Origin: Perkinsus olseni
Lineage: Eukaryota > Perkinsozoa > Perkinsida
Length of the DNA stretch: 35,868 bases
NCBI GenBank assembly: GCA_013115125.1
Contig: JABANN010000355.1
Coordinates: 1-35,868 of the forward strand
Direction: 5' to 3'
The notes under the pieces are model-generated. The model was not told where the DNA came from. It saw only the letters and a list, made by a program, of their open reading frames with translations, and searched no databases. Positions 11,288 to 22,335 of the stretch are shown here, in pieces. How positions within the stretch are numbered: the stretch's first letter is position 1; each line of letters begins with the position of its first letter. The position numbers and the translations under genes are program-made.

Positions 11288-11696
11288 TGATGATGGTATT
11301 ATTAACGGGGAAGGTTGGGTATGTGCACGCGTGCTCATACCAACTTTTCCGTAAATTACGTCACTGAAAGCATCGTTGTCGTCGTCGTCTTACTCTTGTA
11401 TGTCCGATTAAGTGGCTTCAACAACCTGTACCAATTATATTCACTTTCGTCGCGAAATTATCAAATACTCAACCACTCTGTAAAATGACCTGTCGATTAG
11501 GATAATCTAAGCTCAGTAGAAATAACGATATGGAGATTGACTGTTGCCTTATTCGACGATTGGCTGTTTCTAAGACACCCGGAGAGAAGGTATAGGGTTG
11601 AGTTGAGTAAGCTTTTAACGGGTAAATCGATCGCGTGATCGATTTCTGGGTTGTTATTGGTATGCGATCGATTTGGTGGAAGGGATTTTATATTGG
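11288..11696 (+). other. Intergenic, DnaJ to next gene
   Basis: 409 nt on a run of same-strand genes, holding the DnaJ 3' untranslated region and the upstream region of the next gene. No specific element recognised. Confidence 0.5.
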
Positions 11697-13605
11697 ATGG
11701 CGGAAGGGGGCTCTTCGAGGGAGTGGTATCTTTCGGAAGAACTCACCCAGGAGATTCTCGATGCTGCGGCGGCTCGGTATAAATGCGCACAGCGAAGATT
11801 TCCGGAGGACAGGGTACTGGAAGGGGGAGAAGATTCCTCGGAAGATTCTCCCGCACGCCTCAGATTCTGAGGGTGGGGTATGGTAGGCTTCCACCTGAGA
11901 GTAGGAGAGAGGTCGAAGGTGGTAAGATACGGAAAGGGTCATCATTGAAAGATACCCAGCATCACTCGCTGGTGTTCAACGAAGTGGAAAATGCGGCGGT
12001 TGGGACGATAAAGATACGCGCAGGAGAGACCTCGCGAGATCCAGAGAGGTTGAGTAAAGTGAGATGCGTCTCTGGAAGATATTCGAAAAGTTCTGCGGCC
12101 CGCAGACTGCGGGAGATGTCCCTTGTAGCTTGAGAAATTTCCGGAAAATGATAAAAATTTTCGGAGAAATTTCTCTTGCGAAGATACTAGGTCGCAGACA
12201 GGTACGGAGGCAGTGGAAACGATGATGGTGGACGTAGCACGAGATCGGTGAGGTGACCTATTCTGTTTGTTACGTGCTTGTTCGGAAGATACTGCCTGTT
12301 ATGATTCATAACTTACGAAAGCGCCCGTTTTGTTTCCCACTGGCGAGACCCTAGTTGGGTGTAGTTCCTTCTTGTGAAAAAAATCCTGAGAAATTTCTTT
12401 GGATATTTCCTGAAATGAATTGTGTTGCTCTGTTGCTCCCGCTCTTGCGTAGGTTTTAGGGTTTACACGATCCCTCTAGAGTGTAGAGATGATATTTTAA
12501 CGTCTCCTGTCAAACTCAGGAGTGGACCAAAGATTCCTGTGTCGACTCTCGGGCATATCTCACGAGAGCAGGAGGAGCATGAGGCAGGCGAGGCGTTGAT
12601 GCCGGTGTCAGGTGGGTGGAAGATGCCGGGAGGAGGAGGGAGATGAGGCTTGTTTCATTGGGCACTCGGGCGCACTTGGGATTGAGGCGGGTGCTTGATA
12701 TTTTTGTGGAGGCACGGTTCCTTACTTGACCTGTTTTGTATCTTGCATGGTCGACCGAAAGATATTTTCAGGCACAGACTCTTCCATGAGTATGGTGGAA
12801 GTGAAGAATATCCCCGAAGTTGTTGCCGAGAAGAAAGGTAGCCACTGGGCTGAGTATGCGGACAGTGAGCTTTAATTCACATTGGGACATAATCGATTAC
12901 GTGATCGATTTGAATCCATCCCCAGGTGTACTCTTCCTCAGAGCGCGTCGAGTCACCGTTGCCTCCTCAGAGCGGCAATCGGTCTATTCGTCGTGAACCT
13001 TCGACATTGGACACTGATTTACCGCTAGTGAGTGTTGACACTAAAGTATCGATCGCTCGATCGATTTCCGGACCGGAAATTCCGGTGGCTCTCCTGATTC
13101 TGCTGGGCCCGTGCACTCCCGTATGGTCTGAGTGGGCGCGCGCTTTTATCGTTTCAGTTTATTTGTCTGTCAGGGCTTGTTGGAGGCATATGAGAAGCCC
13201 TCTTCCTTTTCGCACAGCCTCGCTGGTCAGCCTGGACATCGGTGGAATCGGAGGTCATACAGGGTTCTTCCGAGTGTCATCGAAAATTCGTCGGTGACTG
13301 GGATGCTTGGTCAATTATCTGTAGCGTAGGCCACAGGTCCCAGGTTCAATCCCGGCACCCGGTCTTTTCAAGGTACACCCCAGGAACCAGCGTGCATGAA
13401 CGTCGGCAAATAGGGTCCGCTGTAAATTTGAAACGGCGGGTGATGGCATGCAATTCACGACTTTTTCCGACGATTTTTCGCGAGCGGTGAAAAAAGATTT
13501 TTGTGTTCATTTTAATGGAGGTGGGGAGGGTGGCGGCGCCCCTTTTCTGATCTTTACTTTCAGAATGACGACCGAGGAATGAGAGGTGCAGTTAGAGCGA
13601 TCTGA
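11697..13605 (+). CDS. Unrecognised 292-residue polar protein, nine exons
   Basis: I do not recognise a family. Exons 11697-11813, 11864-12058, 12191-12252, 12520-12611, 12772-12837, 12942-13027, 13174-13325, 13373-13439 and 13564-13605 join with consistent phases into one frame of 292 residues. They were chosen by open frame and splice sites alone, without homology. The N-terminus is EWYLSEELTQEILDAAA, which looks like an amphipathic helix. The rest is rich in Ser, Arg, Glu and Gly and low in hydrophobic residues, so largely disordered. Short basic patches (KIRKG, LKRR, RRSYR) occur. No signal peptide or membrane segment is seen. Exon 1 contains a copy of module III read as coding (KCAQRRF); if that part is really an intron, the N-terminal model changes. 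Individual exon limits, mainly 3, 4 and 9, are less certain than the whole. Confidence 0.55.
13326..13372 (+). repeat. Unknown-gene intron 7: module I, sense
   Basis: A 47-nt intron: gtaggccacaggtcccag followed by gttcaatcccggcacccgg. Almost all of it is the tRNA-like string. Confidence 0.75.
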
Positions 13606-15207
13606 AGGTAGCAAAGCATGCCGGTGGCTTGCCCTCTAAATCTTTAGTTTTCGCGCTTCAAATATTGGCAGTCAGCTGGCAGAATGTATCCACGTTCTTT
13701 CAACCCGGGGCGCTAAAAAGTTCCATCTCAATTAGTTCTAGAAAGAAATTGATAATTTTCAGTAACGCTCAGTCACTCACACTAGGGGAGAGGGGTGTCA
13801 CGGGGTGTTACCTAGTAGGTGCGGACCAATACAGGTACCACTCTCGCGGTATGGTAGGAATCATTATCCTGGTAGTTTGTATTTTTGATCTCGTCATGTC
13901 GTTCGGCGGCGATACGGAGCTGAGCGCCTTCTCGGATGATGTAGTGAAGGGGCGGAGAGGGGAGGTTGAAAATTCGCCGATGGAAACGAGGTTGTTTTAG
14001 AAACTCGGACGTGTTGTTTGCATGGCGTCAGGGCGCCAGATGTGGTGGCTTGTTACTCAACTCGTTACTAATGATCTCTCATGAAACAAGGGTTTGGCCG
14101 GCATCGGTCGAAGTTACCGGCGGGTGGACGTATCGGTGAAGTGCAGTACGATGCGGACCTTCATCGCGGTTTGTAGACCAGGAAGGGCAACACTGCAATC
14201 TCATATCAAATGGAGAATTGAGCTGGCCTCAGTCGACATCAGCCATCAGGCGACTCTCGGAGCCGCTGTCGGCGCTGCGATCTACTGGGCAGAGAGCCCG
14301 AGTCTACCACTCTGAGGAAGACGTCCTCTCCGCGACGAAGGTTGCTCGCGGTGAGCAGCCTCATGCTGAGGCCCTCAGCTATGGCGTGAATGGAAGACAA
14401 GTATTCAATGCATCGAAGGCTGTGTTGAGGTGGCGGACCGATTTGACGCGCAGTCCACCCCTGAAAGACATTACCGAACACTAACGTAACTACGTTTTCA
14501 TGCTGTTTTTGTAATATAGTCTACGACCAAGTTATAGTTGGACGTTGTGCAATATCTTCCTGGGAGCGTATGCTTATTGAGGCGCTCGGGCTGCTAACCT
14601 ACGACCGACAGAGGCAAAGGATCGCCTGCGCCATGGTTATGTGCGCGTACATGGCGTGGTTTCACTACCTGGTGTTGGTGCGGGCAGGAACTGCAGCTAC
14701 TGTGTTCTCAAGACATGGCAGTCACCATGCATGTGATATCCGTAAATGGTTCCACTTATACAACATCCGACTGCCGCCTAATCATCAAGTACCGGGGCCC
14801 ATTGCTACCGCCTGTGTCAGTAACGGTATGCAGTATTCTTCGTTTAAAATACCGCAGCCTGTGACTCCCAGGTCACGAAGACTCTGCATTGAGCTCGTGC
14901 CTGTTCTTATAGAACAGTTGTATGCTGAATCAGCAGTGCTGATACTCTTCCGTCGTAGGAGATCACCCCAGGAGGTCGGTCTTCCGAGTTTCCAAGCGTT
15001 ACTTGAGGCCCCTTGGATACTACCTTTCTAAGACCTTGGACTATCGTGTCATAAGGGTTCAATCGAGACGAATTTAAATCAGTGTCAATTTCTGATCAGA
15101 GCTTGACGCGAGTTGCGTGTTTCCAGCCTGCCCAATCAGCCTCAAAACGTTCGCACGGAAATTTTGGAGGCGATTTCTTCCATCTATTTGCCTGAGCATG
15201 CTATGAA
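13606..15207 (+). other. 1.6 kb between the unknown gene and RagC/D; no firm gene
   Basis: Contains several open frames, of which the longest is 14570-15031. Another at 13851-14000 would start with a hydrophobic stretch (MVGIIILVVCIFDLVM) and run for 49 residues. The region 14094-14484 also stays open in two frames. It may hold a decayed mobile element or rapidly evolving exons. I cannot decide which from sequence alone. Confidence 0.4.
14570..15031 (+). CDS. Open frame of 153 residues, unrecognised
   Basis: ATG to TAA without needing introns. The N-terminal third has a hydrophobic stretch (ACAMVMCAYMAWFHYLVLVRAG) that is reminiscent of the helix around the first catalytic Arg of tyrosine recombinases. 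The usual following Glu is absent, and none of the other catalytic residues can be assigned. The middle and C-terminal parts show no known motif. The length is somewhat more than expected by chance at this base composition. It could be a transposon remnant, an unrecognised gene or chance. Confidence 0.25.
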   Translation: MLIEALGLLTYDRQRQRIACAMVMCAYMAWFHYLVLVRAGTAATVFSRHGSHHACDIRKWFHLYNIRLPPNHQVPGPIATACVSNGMQYSSFKIPQPVTPRSRRLCIELVPVLIEQLYAESAVLILFRRRRSPQEVGLPSFQALLEAPWILPF

Positions 15208-17733
15208 ATGATACGTACGCGTCTCACAAATCTCCTCGTCGTGTGTTCCCAGTGTGGCCACCACAGGAATGCTGTCGACTCGTCGTCCTTCTTCCACAGG
15301 TCCCGAAGATCCTGGTTTGCGGGCTGCCAAGGTCAGGGAAATCTTCTATCATCCGCGTTGTCTTTGGGAAAACGTCTCCGCATGAGACGGCGTATCTAGA
15401 GCCGACAACCATGCCGGAAGTTCGACGTAAGATCTCGTGGCGCGCGGTCAGATTTTCGGTTTTTTCCCGAAAAATTCTGAATTTTCCTACGTGTTTCTGT
15501 CAGATGTTGCAAACCACCTGGCTCATGTGAAGATAGTGGACGTGCCTTCGACGTACCAGCTCGACAGAGAATCTGAGGAGGAGCCGACGGAGCAGGATAA
15601 AACGTGGTTCAGCAAGACCGTGGCTATCGTCTTTGTTATCGGTAAGAAAGGAAATTTTTCGAGAAACCGGCGATTTTCGGGAGTTTCTGGACCACCTTTT
15701 TTTATTTGGTGTCTCTGCGTTTTTCCTTATCGGGAGAGTAGTTCCTTATCGTTCTAGGGGGTATCTTGCGGCTTTGCTGGGGTCCTCCTTGCTGTTGCGC
15801 ACAGCGAAGGTTTTCAGATTCCCTCGAGGATAACTGGCACCAAGCTCTGCTGTATGCTCGTCGAGTCGTGCGTCGGGCCATAAGGGTGAATCCTAATATT
15901 GTGTTTCAGGTCATATCTGGGGCGAGCGCTACAATCTTGATCGATTTTGTTCTTTGGCGGGAAGGTGAAATTTTGCAAAAAATTTTGGCATCTACGCGAC
16001 GGAATTCGGCTACAGCGCTGAGCCATCGTGGCTATTACGAAATTACGGGAAAGTGTCGTAAATTTTTCCCAGATTATCTCGAATTTCTTTTTTCAGGTAT
16101 TTTATCACAAAATAGACAGCAACTACAGATTCGATGGCTCCTACAGCGGTAAGAAATTGGGGAATTTTTTCCGGGGAAATTTTTTGTCAATTTTTAGGAG
16201 ATGGTATCAATGCTCTGCATGGAGAAGATATTTCTGATGCTTATGTGAAGGAGCTGCAAGCATCTTTGGGTGACGTGGAAAAATCGTCACTGCGCCACGA
16301 AATTATTATTCTGTTCAGATGAGGATCTTTATAGGAATGGCTGCCGTGTGGCCATTACTTGGCATTGCACGAGTATCTACGATCATTCTGTAAGATACGC
16401 GGGAAACGCACAGCGAAGATTTTTGATGTGGGCGACGGGTGTGAAGATACTCTCGAATGAGCGTATGAGCGGAATACTTGAGCGTTGGATACTCCATGCG
16501 CACAGCAAAGATTCTTGATGGTCAGGTTTTTGACTGCTTTTCGAGGCTCCTGCAGCAGCTGTCGGTGGTCCATCCCCACGGCCAGTGTGTTGAGCAGCTC
16601 TTGGACTCCCTGGTGTCAAATTGCAGGATGGAGCGAGCGTATCTTTTTGATATTGTATCCAAGGTGAGGCTGCTAGGTCGACCTAGTATCTTCTTCGCCG
16701 TGCGCAGATCGCGAAGATATTCCTTTCAACTTCTCTTCAAAATATGTCAGATTTGGTTTCGAAATATCGGACGTGTTCCTTTGCTGAGAAAGATACCTTT
16801 TCCTTCGGAATCTTCGCTGTGCGCATTTTCACGGTCAGGTTTACTTGGCGAGCGACTCGGGTTTCGGTGGTGGTGATTCTGTTCTTTCATACGAGTTGAT
16901 GTCGGACATGCTAGACGTGATCATCGACACGAGTTGCATCTACGGCATCGGACCGCCGCGTAACGGAAAAAGTGAGACTAAAGACGGGAGCGGTGAAAAA
17001 TTACGAAAATTTCAAAAAAAAATCGGGAAAATTTTCACTTTTTGCTCGCCGTGTCGATGAACGTGATTTCGTGTCATGAACTTCATGGAGATGAAGTATA
17101 CGGGGAGGAATTGGTTTTTTTGAGGGTTTTTTTGTGTGGAGGAATTATCTTTTACCTCCAAAATCTTATTTTTTTGCAGGGAAAATTCGCGGAAATTTGC
17201 GCGAGTGGTCGAATCTGGTGACGGAAGTGAAAATTCGGAACAATTTCATCCGGAAAATTTATTACTTCCTCGATTCAGATGACAGCAGAGTGGCAAGTCC
17301 TCGAGACGCAGCGGTTATACAACAGGGTGAGTATCATATGAAACGGCTGATCGATTTGGGGCGAGCGAGATTGTGACTGATGATTCCCAGGCGCGGGCCC
17401 TGCTTCACTCGCCATTAATTCGGCGAGCTCATGCACTATCTCTCTGAGCAATGGCCTCATACTGTACATGAAAGAGGTAGGTGGAGCTGTGCGCATGCGT
17501 GCAAAGTTCGTACCAAATTTCCCGCAAATCGTAGGTGGATACGTTCTTGGCGTTGGTGTGCCAAATCAAGGAGGAGTACTTCGATAGGACCTTCCTGGTG
17601 GATCATAATATTAACAAGTTTAAGGAGAGTCTAGCTCAGGTAGATGAGAATAGCGCTCACCCAGGTGATCGATTTGTGATTGTAGGTGTTGGGCAGCTCT
17701 CCGACACCGACTCAGGTGAAGGAGGGGTCGTAA
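15208..17733 (+). CDS. RagC/RagD (Gtr2-like) small GTPase
   Basis: Exons 15208-15240 (tentative start), 15300-15426, 15504-15641, 15818-15909, 16097-16148, 16198-16269, 16319-16389, 16526-16663, 16839-16971, 17279-17326, 17391-17476, 17535-17639 and 17686-17733 join to 380 residues. The G domain starts KILVCGLPRSGKSS (P-loop 19-26), followed by FGKTSPHETAYLEPT, which matches the RagC switch region. An HKID motif stands for the base-recognition site, and TSIYDHS is a clear RagC/D signature. The C-terminal roadblock-like domain contains AYLFDIVSK, SYELMSDMLDVIIDTSCIYG and KEVDTFLALVCQIKEEYFDR. Rag heterodimers sit on lysosome or vacuole membranes and report amino acids to TORC1. The DxxG (WDFPGQ) motif is replaced by VDVPSTYQ, so nucleotide handling may be altered. 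The first exon is chosen only by ATG and phase. Confidence 0.9.
15427..15503 (+). repeat. RagC/D intron 2: module II, sense
   Basis: A 77-nt intron opening gtaagatctcgtggcgcgcgg, so the module abuts the donor. Confidence 0.75.
15797..15817 (+). repeat. Module III at the end of RagC/D intron 3
   Basis: gcgcacagcgaagg followed at once by the acceptor ttttcag. Confidence 0.7.
16270..16318 (+). repeat. RagC/D intron 6: module II, antisense
   Basis: A 49-nt intron with gcgccacgaaattattatt running into the acceptor. It closely resembles the 45-nt intron 26128-26172 of the methyltransferase gene. Confidence 0.8.
16390..16525 (+). repeat. RagC/D intron 7: two module III copies
   Basis: A 136-nt intron with cgcacagcgaagat at 16407-16420 and gcgcacagcaaagattctt at 16498-16516. 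The second copy lies just before the acceptor. Confidence 0.75.
16664..16838 (+). repeat. RagC/D intron 8: two module III copies in reverse orientation
   Basis: A 175-nt intron with a variant at 16688-16709 (atcttcttcgccgtgcgca) and aatcttcgctgtgcgca at 16809-16825, again next to the acceptor. Confidence 0.7.
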
Positions 17734-17976
17734 GGCAACATTTTGACGATATGTTTCAACCGTGGAGCGTTGGGTTGACTATGGATGCAGGTTCAATTCT
17801 CGGGAAGGGCATTCTTACTGCATCAACATGGTCGCCGTAAAAGACTTGAATTTGTTCGTTCGGCGATTTGGAAGTGAAGGTTCTTAGTTAGTGACAGCGA
17901 TATAACTTGGTAACGCATCAGAATTAATTATCAAGAATTATAGGGGAAGGAGCGTCAGTAGAGAGATTTGGATTCG

Positions 17977-20900
17977 ATGTCGTTCCTCGTCGACACTGAG
18001 CGGCCGCAGAAGCTGGATGAGCTCACCTTCCATCCGAGCTTGACGAGGACCCTGAAGAAATTGGTAGGCTGGGGGATTCGAACCCGGGACCTGTTGAATA
18101 GTGGCTGGCCTAATTGATATGGCCATTGGGCAGTAGCTGGCTCGTGGCGTTGAGGAATTGCAAGAGAGCAAGATCGACTGATAAGCCCTGGAGGTTCGGT
18201 GGTCATTCAGGCGGCATCGAAAGACTGTCCGCATCTCCTCTTCTACGGCCCTAGTGGCGGTGGGAAGATGATTCGGTAGGTATGGAATCTTCGCTGTGCG
18301 CAAAGATATGCTTCAGGATTCGATGCTTGCTGGAAGGGATGTTCGGTCCTGGCGCTGAGAAGGTGAGTATGGCAGAAGATCCAGGCTTGGGAGGGCTTTC
18401 GTGTTGGTATCCAAGGTTGAAGCACGCATTTCGTAGAGAGCGTTTCGAATGCTTCTCCTCAGGGGACGAATTATGCAGATGTTCTTCTGTCAGACCAGCA
18501 CGAGCTTCCGACAGTTCAAGGCGACAACTAGCACAACGGTTGATATTCAGGTAGGTCTCGAAGGAGCAGACGACTCGGGTTCGAGCCCCAGCCCTTCCTT
18601 CCTTGTATTTTTATGATGTCGCTTGACTAGCCTGATTGAGTGATAGCCTTCAGAGATGGCATGTATTTTGGTCGAGTAGAGAACTATTCGAATTTGAGCG
18701 TTGAGGAAATGCGAGAGAGCAAGTGAGGCCGTCGGCCCGTCGGTACCTTTCGTATTGTCTCAGGTCGTGGTCAGTGCGTTTCATGTTGAAGTCACTCCGA
18801 GCGATGTTGGCATCAGAGATGCTGCTGTCATTCAACAAGTAGAAAATGCCGGGTGCCGGGATCGATCCGTGGACCTTTGGATTGTTAGTTGATCAAACAA
18901 ATGGCCGAGAACCCGCCGGTTGGGGAGGTTCCTTTTCATGTGGTCGTGATAAATGATGCTCATTGCCTTACTCGACAAGCCCAGGCGGCGCTGAGGCGGA
19001 CTATGGAGAAGTAAGATCACAGCAGAGGAATTTCGTGGCGCGCGAGAAAATTATGAAATTTCGATTGTCGAAGTTGGCGAGGCTAAGAAAAAGCGTACGA
19101 GCATGTGATTTTTTGGTCTTCCCAAGTGAATTTATGCTCTATTATCGATTTCGAGAGGGTTGATAGATCGAACTTGACCTTGCATCAGATACGTGTCAAA
19201 GATACGTTTTATTTTCCACGCGGATTCACTATCCCCGCTGATTCCACCACTGAGGAGTAGGTGTTTGGGCATACGGGTACCGAGGCCTACTCCGGATGAG
19301 GTGAGATAATTGAGCGGAGCGAAGCGAAGCGAGAATGTTTTACTGTGTGTTTTTCAGTTGCAACGGGATATGATGAATATCTCTCAGCGACATGCCCTTG
19401 GATTGAACCCGGGTCTTTGCGCACGGATTGGTAAGAAGCTCCTTGCCGCTGGGAACGTCTGTAGGTCTATTGTGATCTCGAGAATGAGTTCGCGGGGGTT
19501 TACTCATAGCTGGGACCTCGATACTGACATTATGTTGGGGATATCGTACGCGTATCTTTTAGCCGTTTCACTATCAGTGATTTATTAGTGTGGGTCGCGC
19601 CGGTGGTGGATGCGTTGAGTGGTGGTTGTTTCAGTGGAAGAGAGTGGATGCGACGCCCGATTGGCTCTAATTCGGCTGGATGTACTGCGACGGAAGAACG
19701 TTACACTGAGTGACCCGCGTGCCGTGATAGAGAAGCAGAGCTGGAAGGTGGGTATAGTCTATCAGACCCGTTGGAATGTTTGATAACTGTGTGTTCGGTG
19801 GCATTTACGGAGAGAATAGTAGAATGGCTCAATTTTACCCATGCCAGCTACGACAGCCGTACTACGATACGTACTACTCTAAAGCAGCTCGTGATTCATC
19901 TTCGCTAGGCTGCTCACCTTATGCTTCTCGCGACCTAGTGCTACATATCTTGCCATGTCGCCTGATCTATCTTGCCGTGTAGCATTTGCCGCTTCACTGC
20001 AGCATGAATCGCAAAGGTTCGGCACAGCGCCCAACATCTCCTCGAGCTCTGCTTTTTTTGCTCCCGGTGACTCCCACTCCTCCCGTCACTCCTATCACGC
20101 CGGCTGGTAGGAGACCCACGTCGATGACGCCTGCTGCGCCAAGGACTCTTCGACTTGAACGCGATGCCCCCCGCCCTGCTCCTACCGACGGTCAGTGACC
20201 GTCCTGTGGCCCTTGAAGGATACTCATATTAGTGGTGATGATTTGTATAGTGTATTAGGGCTTTAGTCAGTAGTGGTCGTCATCATAGTAGCGGCAATAG
20301 TAAGGCGACCACCGAAGGGGGTCGTCCATTCAGCCAATTTCATTGATGGCGATGGTCATAGCTGTCGTCAGAGTATCATGGAAAAGTAACAGTAGCAGTC
20401 ATAGTCACAGTGGTATATAGCAGTAGTCACAGTTGGCAGAAACCCGAGTGCACTCCTCTCGTATCGTGATGGGTCCAGGCCGGATGATAAGATTATCTGT
20501 GCCCGGAGTTGAGCGGGGCAAGGTGTTACAGGGTTCTCGTCGAGAACTTCTCGAAGCGAACCTTGAACTTGTGCAGAGCCGGGGTACTCCTGTTATCAGC
20601 TTGCTACCCATCAGGGTTTGCATCACGAAACGCATTCCTTCGGCGACATGCATCGAGCTGAGCAGGTTTCCATGTAGACGGTCCTCTGTTTGAGTTAATT
20701 GCCGCCTAGTCTCACGTTTGGGCGTCATAAACTCTGTTTTTTGTCTCAAATTGAGGAGAAAACTGTCTGGAGCGGGCCTTCTCGTTCCCGCCCCAAGAGA
20801 ATCCACCAGCAGGAATATCTTTGTCAGGTATTCGTGGAAGACATTGCTAAAGACATTGTAACCGAACAGTCACCAAAGCGAATGCTGGTGAGTGGAGGGG

Positions 20901-21642
20901 GAGGGGGATTGGGGGAGGAGGGACTCGGAGAAGCCTTGGGGTGTTCGCAATGGAGATATTTTACATTTTCCATATTTCATATTGGGACTAGTGATGAGGA
21001 AATCAAGTAACCGAAAGGAGTATGAGCGTATCTTACGATTTTGCTGCGCACTCGAAATTTTTCGTCTGCGTTGGTAGTTCGACATGTCACTCGTTTGAGA
21101 CCGGTCTCCCAAGAGGGCGACCTGAGTTGCCCGTAGTACTCCTCCTCGGTGCTGTCGTCGTTCTTAAATCTTGCAACCTTGCTCCATCTTGGGTTTTCTC
21201 AGGCCGTTCGAGCCAAGTTATATACTCTGTTAACGCAATGGATAGATCCACGAGACATCTTCTATCATCTCGTCCTCTGCCTTGGGCAACGCATGGGTTC
21301 GAGCGAAGATAAGCTGAGAAACCTCACACAGCTGGCTGCACGGTAGCGGACGGGGGATCTGCTCGATGGAGGCTATGCTCCTTGAGCTCGAGGAGCTCGA
21401 GACGGGCAGCGAGGGTCTAATTTTTGCGGCGATGTCCATGGCTTTAAGGCCATGAATGAATTCATCACCAGGGGGAATTAGTTCCGATAACGGAGTTTTT
21501 AGCGCACTATTCAGTGGCAATCGCGAATGTGCAATATTTCAGGTATGAAGGCAGGCGTGCGAAGAGCGCGAAGGCAGTAATGCAGTTAGAGGCCTTCGTG
21601 GCTCAAACCATGATGATTATTATCAACTCCTCTGGGAAGTGA
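17977..21642 (+). CDS. RFC3: Replication factor C subunit 3 (clamp loader)
   Basis: Twelve exons: 17977-18063, 18211-18275, 18317-18362, 18479-18550, 18764-18838, 18889-19010, 19189-19300, 19358-19430, 19635-19747, 20828-20887, 21203-21342 and 21543-21642. They join to 354 residues, close to the usual 355. MSFLVDTERPQKLDEL matches the family N-terminus. Walker A is GPSGGGKM (42-49), with a non-Thr last residue as is usual for RFC3. FHVEVTPSDVG, INDAHCLTRQAQAALRRTMEKY and the arginine-finger motif PPLRSRC (SRC at 179-181) follow. The C-terminal collar contains RAKLYTLLTQWIDP and SAKAVMQLEAFVAQTM. With the other RFC subunits it opens PCNA and loads it on DNA in the nucleus. Exons 9-12 occur a second time downstream as a broken copy. 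Intron 9 is 1080 nt, while intron 2 is only 41 nt. Confidence 0.95.
18064..18210 (+). repeat. RFC3 intron 1: module I, antisense
   Basis: A 147-nt intron. At 18066-18098, close after the donor, the reverse strand reads caacaggtcccggg then ttcgaatccccc, a tRNA variable loop and T-arm. Confidence 0.75.
18276..18316 (+). repeat. RFC3 intron 2: 41 nt, mostly module III
   Basis: The smallest intron in the window. The module (aatcttcgctgtgcgca, 18286-18302) with flanking aagat forms an imperfect hairpin and fills most of the space between donor gtaggt and acceptor cttcag. Confidence 0.8.
18551..18763 (+). repeat. RFC3 intron 4: module I, sense
   Basis: A 213-nt intron with gactcgggttcgagcccc (18570-18587) near the donor. 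The G/C stem is complete around ttcga. Confidence 0.7.
18839..18888 (+). repeat. RFC3 intron 5: 50 nt, module I, antisense
   Basis: The reverse strand reads ctaacaatccaaaggtcc then acggatcgatcccggc, which takes up nearly the whole intron. Confidence 0.85.
19011..19188 (+). repeat. RFC3 intron 6: module II, sense
   Basis: A 178-nt intron with aatttcgtggcgcgcgag at 19029-19046, close after the donor. Confidence 0.75.
19748..20827 (+). other. RFC3 intron 9 (1080 nt)
   Basis: No gene recognised. It holds a Pro/Thr-coding simple stretch (about 20050-20190) and agt-rich sequence at 20230-20430. Its last 400 nt recur, diverged, in the downstream RFC3 copy, which confirms that introns were duplicated together with exons. 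Confidence 0.7.
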
Positions 21643-22292
21643 TTAACTACTACTATTGGTAATTTCCTGCACGCATCAGCTTGGTCGAACTGGTTGTGTT
21701 GCTTGGATTTTGGGTGGCAACCTTAAAGGTCCGCTCGGCTGTTCCGGTAGAGCTTATCAAGTTTTCTCTTCGAACCGCTGGTTTTCTCTCGTAATGGACA
21801 TATGTAGGCGGGCGCATCTTCCACTAATGACCCGAGGTTCCACCGTTAAACGGTGACCGTTTACGGCTGTGCTCGCGCCTTTCGCTGCTTCTCACAACTC
21901 TACTGAATACCATTCGGAAAAAGCTTTCATTGTAGCTTGAGAGAGAGCGACGATGGCATAATAATCGTTGATGTTGCATGCGAATCATTCATGATTATGT
22001 GTGATTATTTTCTACAGTCTGTCCTACTGAAAATTTCCGCATTGGTGTTTTGGAAATTGGACTTGTGGATTGCCCGGACGGGAGGGAGCTGAGGCGGTTG
22101 AGTGGGAGGGCCTAGGGCACCATGAGACGCGCAACATCGTGAACATTCTGACACACTGAGTTTCTTCGGTGAGCTAGCCCTGGGCGACGTTCTAGCGCGA
22201 ATTTTCAGCTGCGGGAATCCACTGGCTACTGAACTGGAACGGGTGTGATAGTCTGGACTCAGTCGCACAATGATTAACACAGTTTTCTACTA
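21643..22292 (+). other. Spacer between RFC3 and its broken copy
   Basis: 650 nt with the RFC3 3' untranslated region at its left. No gene recognised. Confidence 0.5.
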
Positions 22293-22335
22293 CAGGGTGC
22301 CGGCTTGAAAAGGGCCACCCTGTGATGAATTTTTT

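Noticed and set aside
17180-17278. An earlier RagC/D acceptor that would add GKIRGNLREWSNL...
   Set aside because: The stretch has the A/T-rich gaaaatt composition of neighbouring introns, and the later acceptor at 17278 fits the family length. The earlier one is not fully excluded.
18270-18322. The string gattcg on both sides of RFC3 intron 2 as a target-site duplication
   Set aside because: The RFC3 protein aligns with relatives there without extra residues, so an insertion duplication in the exon is not supported; the repeat could be chance.
19029-19170. Open frame downstream of RFC3 exon 6 as coding
   Set aside because: The exon at 19189 gives an exact family match in phase (YVSKIRFIFHADSLSPLIPP), leaving this stretch as intron 6.
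19401-19416. attgaacccgggtct, a reverse T-arm-like string
   Set aside because: It is in RFC3 exon 8 and encodes LNPGLC, which the frame and alignment require. Not an intron module.
19431-19588. Extension of RFC3 exon 8 as an open frame (KKLLAAGNVCRS...)
   Set aside because: Splicing from 19430 to 19635 restores the conserved RFC3 sequence (ARIVEESGCDARLALIRL), so the extension is intronic.
20040-20200. A Pro/Thr-rich open frame in RFC3 intron 9
   Set aside because: Low-complexity, not in phase with RFC3 and with no support as a separate gene.
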